Shown: piece by piece, positions 59,401 to 64,000 of the stretch
How the letters are laid out: each line of letters begins with the position of its first letter
How positions within the stretch are numbered: the stretch's first letter is position 1
NCBI GenBank assembly: GCA_016806645.1
Contig: JACSYO010002005.1
Coordinates: 741,501-805,500, forward strand
Reading direction: 5' to 3'
Origin: Ophiodon elongatus
Lineage: Eukaryota; Chordata; Actinopteri; Perciformes; Hexagrammidae
DNA length: 64,000 bases
The notes under the pieces: model-generated
Databases searched by the model: none
What the model was told of the DNA's origin: nothing
What the model saw: the letters and a program-made list of their open reading frames with translations, nothing else
Position numbers and translations under genes: made by a program

Positions 59401-60159
59401 TTAGGTTGAACACAATAACTGTAGTTACAAGTGAACTGTGAGAAAATTGACAAGAATAGAAGCAAAATGTACACGCACGTGAACGTGACCTTGAGCGCTA
59501 TTAAGCCGCCTTTGTCAACAGCTGTATTGTTTAAATTATATCTGTCTGTTCTGCTAAATACATAGCAATGTACGAAATAGAAGACTATTAGTAAAAACTG
59601 TCACTCGGTGACATTTCATGCCACATTTAGCAAATGGCAGAGCATTATTACTCTTTTGTTATTCAGCATGATTATATGACTTCATTACATAGTTATGTTA
59701 GATTTTCTGCTTTAATCAACTTGCTTGAATCGTTGTTGTTTGTGTCAGATGGTATAAGTGTAGGACCAGAAACTTGTGTAACATAAAGCCCATTCATTAC
59801 TGGGCATTTAATTCAACTATCAGACAGCTGTTTTTACTGTAATTATCTGTCATGCGTTTTACAGCGAGGCTACTGATGAATAGCAAGCAGCCAAATGCCA
59901 TTCCCCATTCTCTTTCTCAACAGGAAGTGCGTTTGTGTGTGTGTGTGTGTACGTGTGTGTGTCTGTGTATGTGTGTGTGTGTGTGTGTGTGTACAGAAAA
60001 TGTCAACAGCATGACTCACCCTTTCTCCATCTAATAGCAGATGGACTTTGAAGATCATACAGTCGTTCACCGTAATCTCCTCATTCCTGTATAGGATCTG
60101 AAATATCCGGCTGAACACGGTGCCGTCGTAAACCCCCGCAGAGCCGAAGCTGCATTCTC
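39429..60159 (-). CDS. fam135b: FAM135B, DUF676 serine-esterase-like protein (17 exons, 5' end beyond window)
   Basis: Joined minus-strand exons (A to Q) give 4,019 bp: two leftover bases, 1,338 codons and a TAA. All internal junctions are AG/GT and phases agree throughout. N-terminal exons hold the conserved FAM135 region (Pfam DUF3657), exon J a long Ser-rich variable region, and exons K-Q a DUF676 alpha/beta-hydrolase domain. The nucleophile motif GHSLG has its Ser codon at 41765-41767. Candidate acid and base residues are the Asp of SPQDRY (40600-40602) and the His of GRAAHIAV (39501-39503), by inference. FAM135B rather than FAM135A is indicated by [35 protein letters not shown] and a final GLNYFK. 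The enzymatic activity and substrate of this family are not established. Human FAM135B is about 1,400 residues, so roughly 50-70 N-terminal residues are missing to the right. Confidence 0.95.
39635..40532 (-). other. Intron P-Q, carrying an interspersed repeat
   Basis: 898-bp intron. Positions about 40010-40235 match, from memory, a very common percomorph repeat: 'catagcccaaaatcacaaatttgcc', then 'cagagggctttacaatctgtac', then 'agaggagggatccctc'. The rest is unremarkable. Confidence 0.6.
40010..40235 (+). repeat. Interspersed teleost repeat (TTTGCCTCAGAGGGCTTTAC family)
   Basis: Distinct words TTTGCCTCAGAGGGCTTTAC, CATACGACATCCTCTG, and GGAGGGATCCCTC followed by CAGGATGGCCAGA appear in the order I know from dispersed copies across percomorph fish. 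The class name is uncertain. Confidence 0.6.
40533..40646 (-). CDS. fam135b: FAM135B exon P
   Basis: 114 bp, acceptor tttttag and donor gttaga, phase 1-1 (also frame-neutral if skipped). It encodes [20 protein letters not shown] and HSARIEMCKTALKD. The Asp of PQDR is the likely acid of the catalytic triad by position (inference). Confidence 0.96.
40647..41209 (-). other. Intron O-P with (CT)n in transcript sense
   Basis: 563-bp intron. A GA run on the plus strand (40714-40748) becomes a (CU)17 tract 68-102 nt before the exon P acceptor. A short TG/CA run lies between. Confidence 0.9.
40714..40748. repeat. (GA)17 microsatellite
   Basis: Uninterrupted GA dinucleotides within intron O-P. Read on the transcribed strand it is a pyrimidine-only tract of the sort bound by PTB. 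Confidence 0.95.
41210..41320 (-). CDS. fam135b: FAM135B exon O
   Basis: 111 bp, acceptor ccttag and donor gtacag, phase 1-1, so skipping it would keep the frame and remove 37 residues. It encodes [20 protein letters not shown] and then FLYLLSQKQ. The acceptor is preceded almost immediately (9 nt) by a long TG repeat in transcript sense. Confidence 0.95.
41321..41628 (-). other. Intron N-O, dominated by a TG repeat
   Basis: This 308-bp intron is more than one-third (TG)n in transcript sense. Only the eight bases ctccttag-like remain between repeat and exon, so the repeat replaces the usual polypyrimidine tract. Confidence 0.92.
41329..41452. repeat. (CA)n microsatellite, about 124 bp
   Basis: A pure CA block 41329-41419, a short CG-containing interruption, then CA again to 41452. 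It generates long artefactual Cys/Val and His/Thr frames. It is the longest CA run in the window and abuts the FAM135B exon O acceptor. Confidence 0.97.
41629..41780 (-). CDS. fam135b: FAM135B exon N (catalytic Ser)
   Basis: 152 bp, acceptor atcaacag and donor gtgagg. It encodes [19 protein letters not shown], then [20 protein letters not shown]. GHSLG is the GXSXG nucleophile elbow of lipases and esterases and is intact. Phase 2 to 1. Confidence 0.97.
41781..42713 (-). other. Intron M-N
   Basis: 933-bp intron with GT-AG ends. No gene or repeat is recognised inside it. Confidence 0.85.
42714..42811 (-). CDS. fam135b: FAM135B exon M
   Basis: 98 bp, acceptor cctgcag and donor gtcagt. It encodes TDTFADFDTMTDRLLDEI and IQHIQLYNLTIGRI, the helix leading to the nucleophile strand. 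Phase 0 to 2. Confidence 0.95.
42927..43018 (-). CDS. fam135b: FAM135B exon L
   Basis: 92 bp, acceptor cttccag and donor gtacat. It encodes NSADLRLVKTFIELGLPGSR and LDFLMSERNQ, part of the DUF676 domain. The first Gly codon is shared with exon K. Confidence 0.95.
43259..43425 (-). CDS. fam135b: FAM135B exon K (start of hydrolase domain)
   Basis: 167 bp, acceptor tctctag and donor gtaagt. It encodes FYKAKDELLKELSFQANLYS, DLPYFPPEEDDEE and then GIHLVVCVHGLDG, the first beta strand and HG oxyanion-type loop of the DUF676 fold. Confidence 0.96.
43426..44997 (-). other. Intron J-K with LINE-tail fragment
   Basis: 1,572-bp intron. Positions about 43481-43530 contain CCATCCATCCATTATCCGAA followed by CCGCTTATCC and AGGGTCGCGGG, the truncated tail of a very common fish LINE-type repeat. 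A stretch near 44680-44800 (GGGTTGCAG ... TTTTTTGTGTAGC) weakly resembles the TIR element at 37827. Confidence 0.7.
43481..43530 (+). mobile_element. Truncated LINE-type 3' tail
   Basis: The CCATCCATCCATTATCC...CCGCTTATCC...GGGTCGCGG signature is short and lacks coding sequence. Family assignment is from memory. Confidence 0.55.
44998..46969 (-). CDS. fam135b: FAM135B exon J (long internal exon)
   Basis: 1,972 bp, about 657 residues (about 370-1026 of the visible protein), acceptor tttttccag and donor gtgagt. It is Ser/Glu/Asp-rich and largely disordered-looking, with two family-conserved islands: KRSSSVISDSGIESEPSSVA in the first third, and MSVSCAPTCLPFSSALRD with GSFGIISSSSLNPLNMDDE at the end. 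The first Met of the frame is internal; reading is continuous from the acceptor at 46969. Open frames on the plus strand here are antisense shadows. Confidence 0.96.
47056..47210 (-). CDS. fam135b: FAM135B exon I
   Basis: 155 bp, acceptor gattcag and donor gtaata. It encodes MPPLPVECLDIDGDWNSLP and IIFEDRYVESPQT, the hallmark FAM135 PPLP..ECLDIDGDWNSLPIIFEDRY stretch. The flanking introns are unusually short (94 and 86 bp). Confidence 0.96.
47305..47378 (-). CDS. fam135b: FAM135B exon H
   Basis: 74 bp, acceptor aacaacag and donor gtaagt. It encodes VRRFSEAYFFTEHPKDIALT and FQEE, matching the conserved RRFSEAFF...EH block. Leaves at phase 2. Confidence 0.91.
47379..48319 (-). other. Intron G-H
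   Basis: 941-bp intron with consensus ends. Nothing distinctive was seen. Confidence 0.85.
48320..48475 (-). CDS. fam135b: FAM135B exon G
   Basis: 156 bp, acceptor ccgtcag and donor gtgaga, phase 0-0. It encodes LQEGHERVAEQISRDVSQLC, then LAALWSHFLEAAVL and YLAQEHHTLR, the family's conserved helix and AQEHHTLR motif. A second AG six bases inside (ctccag) could serve as an alternative acceptor, but the chosen one preserves the family spacing. Confidence 0.92.
48476..49269 (-). other. Intron F-G
   Basis: 794-bp intron with consensus ends, AT-rich. Nothing distinctive was seen. Confidence 0.85.
49270..49319 (-). CDS. fam135b: FAM135B exon F (50-bp microexon-like)
   Basis: 50 bp, acceptor ccacag and donor gtatgt. 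It encodes EVLPVDETLNQLTTELQ with the Glu codon split from exon E. It aligns with the human LAVEETLSQLCSELQ region. Its small size makes it easy to miss. Confidence 0.88.
49320..50533 (-). other. Intron E-F with fragment of a common repeat
   Basis: 1,214-bp intron. Positions about 49373-49450 (CAGTGGTAGAAACGAGTCAG, then CATTTACTCAAGTACAGTAC) resemble the end of a widespread fish element that contains ACTCAAGTACTGTAC words. It is a truncated piece. Confidence 0.6.
50534..50693 (-). CDS. fam135b: FAM135B exon E
   Basis: 160 bp, acceptor ctgcag and donor gtgacc, phase 0 to 1. It encodes SFYLPSENCLQRAHTWHRRL, then a leucine-rich helix-like stretch (LCRLLLVAHRGLHTYHSAL) and KEIPQLQQTPLDS. Confidence 0.93.
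50694..53659 (-). other. Intron D-E
   Basis: 2,966-bp intron. No coding exon is recognised. The 51450-51860 stretch is repeat-free and even in composition, a weak conserved non-coding candidate. Confidence 0.75.
53660..53786 (-). CDS. fam135b: FAM135B exon D
   Basis: 127 bp, acceptor ctgcag and donor gtatgt. It encodes GKGSWLGKGSPESP and ENLVFGAGYCKP, shared with vertebrate FAM135B. The first base completes the Ser codon begun in exon C. Confidence 0.94.
53787..55071 (-). other. Intron C-D, host of a TIR element
   Basis: 1,285-bp intron, well over half of which is the TIR element at 54205-54970. GT-AG ends are intact. Confidence 0.85.
54205..54970. mobile_element. TIR element of the GTCAAGCTT family, copy 2
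   Basis: The left end has GCTATGCACGGCAGGCCCGT followed by CAAGCTTTAGA. The right end has GGAAAGCTTGACAGGCATAG followed by CAACAGTGACT, an inverted pair. It shares TTGCTATCAAAGTTTAGG, TTAGCTAGCTAAC and GCTGCTTTTGTCCAC-type landmarks, in the same order, with 37827-38501. It has no transposase and lies inside intron C-D. Confidence 0.7.
55072..55245 (-). CDS. fam135b: FAM135B exon C
   Basis: 174 bp, acceptor ccccag and donor gtagag, symmetrical phase 2-2. It encodes ISSRTLSLHFHPRRGLHHH and VMFDYFHLSVISVSIHASL, the most conserved part of the FAM135 N-terminal (DUF3657) region. Confidence 0.95.
55246..56243 (-). other. Intron B-C
   Basis: 998-bp intron. A UG-rich run (plus strand CA-rich, 56197-56219) lies 25-47 nt after the exon B donor. 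Otherwise nothing distinctive. Confidence 0.85.
56244..56314 (-). CDS. fam135b: FAM135B exon B
   Basis: 71 bp, acceptor ttgcag and donor gtaggt. It encodes LEEALSEVDFQLKLDLHF and TDNEQ, matching the family's EVDF...LDLHFTD block. Phase 0 in, phase 2 out. It is too short for open-frame calling alone but fixed by the phase match on both sides. Confidence 0.9.
57117..57180 (+). mobile_element. (GATA)n plus ACTTTATTAATCCC retroelement tail, copy 2
   Basis: A short GATAGATAGATAGATAAATA run is followed by CTTTATTAATCCCGCAAGGG and GTACAGCAGG. Same orientation and junction as 20140-20237, but a much shorter tetranucleotide part. Confidence 0.65.
57194..57252. repeat. Short perfect-type hairpin (27-bp arms, 5-nt loop)
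   Basis: The arms 57194-57220 and 57226-57252 are complementary at 26 of 27 positions around loop ATTGC. Each strand contains CAG-GTAAGTAAAA, a consensus 5' splice site, so the hairpin presents a donor-like sequence in both directions. It directly follows the retroelement tail. Confidence 0.9.
59933..59992. repeat. Imperfect (GT)n microsatellite
   Basis: GT repeats interrupted by AC, CT and AT. In transcript sense this is a CA repeat 28-87 nt downstream of the exon A donor. Confidence 0.95.
60020..60159 (-). CDS. fam135b: FAM135B exon A (first visible)
   Basis: 140 bp, entering with two bases of a split codon and leaving at phase 0 (AGG before gtgagt). It encodes about residues 1-47 of the visible protein, including SRIFQILYRNEE and FKVHLLLDGER, which are typical of the FAM135 N-terminus. 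A CA-repeat (transcript sense) begins 28 nt into the following intron. Confidence 0.93.
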
Positions 60160-63100
60160 CTGATGTGGGACACAACATCATGCACAATTAACACCAATCA
60201 GTTTGTTGCTACAACAATATCACTTACTCGCTGCAACAGTCAGTTTTGTCACAGCGTGCAGAGCTTACAAACAAAATAAACATGATTTCTTTTTTTTTTT
60301 TTTTTTTACTGATTAAACATTAAACACTGGTGTACTTTTAAAATCATCTTTTTGCCCTAACTTATTCCTCTATTTCCTTTATCTATTTAGGTTTCACTCA
60401 TTCTTATTATGTAATATGCAAAACTGTATGGGATCATATGATTTCACTGACATTAAAAAGAAAGTCTAAAAAGGAAATACACTGCTTTTCATAATCGTTT
60501 GGCAAATGCTTCCCCTGATAAATGCAGTGTGTGCTCAGATTTGTGAATATGTACCCAGATTTGAAAACGCATAATGAGTCTTGTGAATGTTTGACCTGAC
60601 ATTTTGCAAATGTTTACTGGGATTGGTGAGGGATCTGAGTGTGTATATTCAGATCTGGAAACATGTGCTATGATTTGTGAATATGTGTATTAATATTTCA
60701 GACGTAGCTCATATTCAATGTCCCTATACTCTTATTAAGTCAGCTTCTAGCTCCTTCAATTGAACAGATACTATGATGAAGTAAAGCTAATATCTTGTAG
60801 AGTCAAGAACAGTTACTGAGCCATCTAGACACCATAGCACCATATGCATAGAACATAGAGTTATCAATGGTTGCATACTAAATGTCTGAGCAAGCAAGAG
60901 AGCAATCGTGCATACTTACACATTCTACACATTGAACAATGATACATCTCACCTATTCTACACCTATCTGCTTGTGCACTGCCAATCATATCCTATTTCA
61001 AAGCCCTAGTAACCTTTAAATAACAGTTAGGTGATTATTTTTGGGGAAGTACACTTATTGTCTTTCTTGCTGGGAGTAGGTGAGGTGGTGGATACCAGAC
61101 TCGTATCTGCTACAGCCCGGTGTCCGGTTAACTTAGCGTAGCATAAAGACTGGAACCAGGGCGGAAACAGATATGTGTTACAATTGTCAACATCTCCCAT
61201 ATTGCAGCTGGCTCTCCTGGTGCCCAGCTGTGAGCAGTGACAAGTCTTTGAAATCCCCTGCTGAGGTTGTGCTCTTTTTCAGTCTCATTCTTACACTCCC
61301 TCTCTCTGCAGGCCTCCTCCAGATAATGCTGCTGCTGCTACTTGCAGCATCAAGCTGCCCCAGCCAGGATGATGGATGTGTGGAAGCGCGACATGGTGAA
61401 TGTGTGACAGAGACGGGCGTAAGCCCTCTGGGTATGAAGAATGTGACTTTGATATTATTGTTTTTCACATGTCCTCCTTGTGTGTGTGTGTTTGGGTTTC
61501 CCACCCACTGTCTACAGACACACAAGTTAGGTGGATTAGAGGCAGTAAACTGCGCAGGAATTAACATAAATAATTGACCGGTGAAGGGACTCGTGATTTG
61601 CCCCCAGGCGCTCCTGTGCTGGGTGGCCACTCAGTGTGGCCAAAGTGCCCTTGCTACTTTCACACACTCACACATACTGTACTTCCTTCGAATGCCGGTT
61701 TGTTTTACGGGATTGATTAAACGTTACATTATGTGCCAAGGGAGCAGAAGTGATAATACTTTAAATAAGAAAGCTGCCATGCTGAGATCTCGGCTTTGAC
61801 ATTGATAGCAATGATGTTGCAGACAAGGAGAACGTGGCACCTTAACTATATATATATATATGCAGTCCAATACAAAAGCCATACTTTAGAGGTCTACTTT
61901 TGTAAATATTATAATAATAATTTCAGATGAGACGGAAAGGTGGTAATTGAAACTTTTGAGACTGTTTTAGTTGGAGTTTCATTTAATTACTTTGAATGTT
62001 TATTAAGGCCCACAACAGTATGGAACCCCATTGAAACAGAAGGAATTATCATAAGGCTTTTTATCTTTTTAAATCAAATGCATTTGCGAGGGGCAATGAG
62101 TGCTCCAACACTCAGGATACACTTCAGAAGTGCCAACAATAGATATCTGATATGGGTCTTGGCCTTGTGTGTGGCAAATTGGCTCAATAGAGCCCACCTA
62201 ACAGTTTCCAAAGTAAAAGCCCCCACCTTTTCATTTCATGAAGATGTATGACATTTGGTAGGCATTTCTAACATGTCCAGACTTCTGAAAGGTGAAGCCA
62301 ATGAGCAGGTGCCTTAAATTCTTCTTCTCTCTGGTCATAACAAGCTGTCAGATTGTATCGAAGTCTATGAGAAAATTACCCTTTTTTATTTAAGCTGAGG
62401 ATATCTACATGCCAATATTGACTCATAGTCATAGCGTCACCTACTGGCAACAGGAAGTTAACGTCAGGTGACAAATATCATCTGATTAACATAATATTTA
62501 CTGTGTGTGGTCTACACATTATATGCAGCATCATACTGTATACTTAGTGTATTTTATAGTGCCATGAAAATATGTGCAATGGTTAATTTTCTTTTCATGC
62601 TCTTCTTGATCTCATTGGATATCAATGTATTTAGAATACATTTTAGTAATCCCATTCATGTTTACAGTGAAACCTACACAGTTCTGACATTTTATGCTGC
62701 AGTTCTTACAGGTTTTGGGGAGTTATCACATCCCACATATTAAAACCTGCTGAAATGCCCTTAAGCTTTAGCCACAGTGAGTCTGTGCAGAAAATAATAA
62801 GCTTACAGCCTCTGGTGCTCTACATCTGCTGTGTGTAAGAGTGTGTGTCTGCTCGTCACTCCCTATCCTATAAACCTATGAAAACACAAAACTCTCAACG
62901 CAGAATGGCTCTTCATGATACTAATATGAGGAAGTATCTTAGTCTCCGTGCAGGAGGAGTCACCTTAAACAACAATCCAATTCTCCCTGTTCACACTCTG
63001 ACTTGAAAATCGCCATGTTTTTGTGCGTGAATCACAGTCATTAAATGCTTCAGCTGAGTGTGTGGCAGGATCCTTCTCACACAATGCATCTGTCAAAGGG

Positions 63101-64000
63101 GCACAGGCAATTGAAATGTCAAGCATACACTTTTACAGAGAACACAGTGAATTATTATTTCCTGTGTCTGTGTATGATGAATGTGTTTCCTCTTGCCGGC
63201 CGGAGAGCTGGCTGGTGCATTGATGCTCGGGATTCAGCCCGTGAGGTGTACTTAATACATGACCTTGTGGAAGGAGCGGCAGAGGGGAGGGCTGCAGCCT
63301 TCCAATTACCATAAGAAAATTATGCTCTCTGTAATGCACACTGCAGCAGTGTTCCTTATTTGCCAAATATTTGCCCAGTAATATTGTTTAGGAAAATATA
63401 GGATTGCAATCGGTGGATTAAATATAGGCTGCATTTCTTCGGAGCAGTTTGGGTATACGTAAGTAACCTTGTTTATAGAGTTGACAAACAGCAGAACATA
63501 GGATTATAACATCTGCAAGAGAAATATAGTAATACATATTGTACATATAAATTTAGTGGAAGGTAAATCTTCACCAACTTTCAATGGAAAAAAGTAATTC
63601 TTTAGCTGTTAAATGATCCACTACGTCCACCAGCTAGACGCTTTGTCCGTCAGCTGTTTGGTGCTGGGCAGGTCATTTTTAATGGGCCTTTTATCCAGAA
63701 ATAAAGTCCCTGTTGCATCAGCGAGAACAAAGAAAGCCAATCATTTCATTAAATATTGATTTACTTAAGTGGTGTTTAGATGACGAAGAGATAACATGTT
63801 ACAAAGTGTTCATTAAATATTTTCATGCTAGATATTTGCTCGTGCTGCTGACTCACTCAAGATCATTTTCCATCACATTTGGCTGCTTTTTTGTATTATC
63901 AAAAAATTGGTAAAATGAATAAATAGAGTATATTATGTTAACTGAAGCACATTTGTCTGTTAATGTATTGATGCAATGTACAGTAATACAACTGAACTGT
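60160..64000 (-). other. Presumed upstream intron of FAM135B, no exon found
   Basis: Exon A starts mid-codon, so the gene must continue to the right. I searched the minus strand for the conserved VEFSVELHKF / LFQRGYYQIR N-terminal block and did not find it, so the initiator exon(s) are probably beyond base 64000. The stretch contains a T-run (about 60290-60308), a probable repeat (61035-61165) and a TA run (about 61848-61861). Confidence 0.6.
61035..61165 (+). repeat. Interspersed repeat (TTAGCGTAGCATAAAGACTGG family)
   Basis: The words GGGGAAGTACACTTATTG...CTTTCTTGC...CCGGTTAACTTAGCGTAG and CATAAAGACTGGAACCAGGG follow the order of a repeat common in percomorph genomes. Identification is from memory. 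Confidence 0.6.

Larger units (their letters stand above)
56315..60019 (-). other. Intron A-B with retroelement tail and hairpin
   Basis: 3,705-bp intron holding the (GATA)n retroelement tail (57117), the 27-bp-arm hairpin (57194) and a long GT/CA microsatellite next to exon A (59933). The 58080-58680 stretch is repeat-free and might be conserved. Confidence 0.8.

Noticed and set aside
39429..60159. Assignment to the paralogue FAM135A
   Set aside because: Diagnostic positions in the hydrolase domain ([34 protein letters not shown]) match FAM135B, whereas FAM135A has different residues there as far as I recall.
61173..61577. Plus-strand 134-residue frame with a leucine-rich hydrophobic run (possible signal peptide)
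   Set aside because: No second exon, family motif or partner signal. The same bases also give a long frame on the other strand, which points to chance stop-poor sequence.
61940..62480. Possible old repeat ending in a CACCTACTGGCAACAGGAAG motif
   Set aside because: The motif is reminiscent of dispersed fish repeats but no boundaries or second copy were found in the window.

Overview
The window is vertebrate nuclear DNA, most likely from a percomorph (spiny-rayed) teleost. The evidence is long intergenic and intronic stretches, GT-AG introns, many dinucleotide microsatellites, and several interspersed repeats of a kind I associate with percomorph genomes. There is no prokaryotic-style operon, CRISPR array or viral genome.

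One protein-coding gene can be supported. It is FAM135B on the minus strand, spliced from 17 coding exons between 60159 and 39429. Every junction has consensus splice dinucleotides and every reading phase matches. Together the exons give one open frame of 1,338 complete codons plus stop. The gene enters from the right: the initiator exon(s), probably about 50-70 residues, lie beyond base 64000. The product has the conserved FAM135 N-terminal region (exons A-I), a long serine-rich, poorly conserved middle almost wholly in one 1,972-bp exon (J), and a C-terminal DUF676 alpha/beta-hydrolase (lipase/esterase-like) domain in exons K-Q. That domain has an intact G-H-S-L-G nucleophile elbow.

The left 39 kb (1-39428) is gene-poor 3' flank. 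It holds a reverse-transcriptase relic (4587-5000), a long near-perfect inverted repeat (9051-9237), an intact solo LTR with a 5-bp target duplication (11523-11817), two oppositely oriented copies of one terminal-inverted-repeat element (15863-16411 and 26869-27669), and a TIR element (37827-38501) whose sister copy sits in a FAM135B intron (54205-54970). The element at 15863-16411 carries five 16-bp units that create five CACGTG boxes. Some quieter stretches look like possible conserved non-coding DNA, but only comparison could show this.

The most interesting regulatory observation is that dinucleotide repeats lie very close to splice sites of several FAM135B exons. A (UG)n tract starts 9 nt upstream of exon O, which is 111 bp, symmetrical in phase and directly follows the exon carrying the catalytic serine. 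I found no convincing new multi-gene system.
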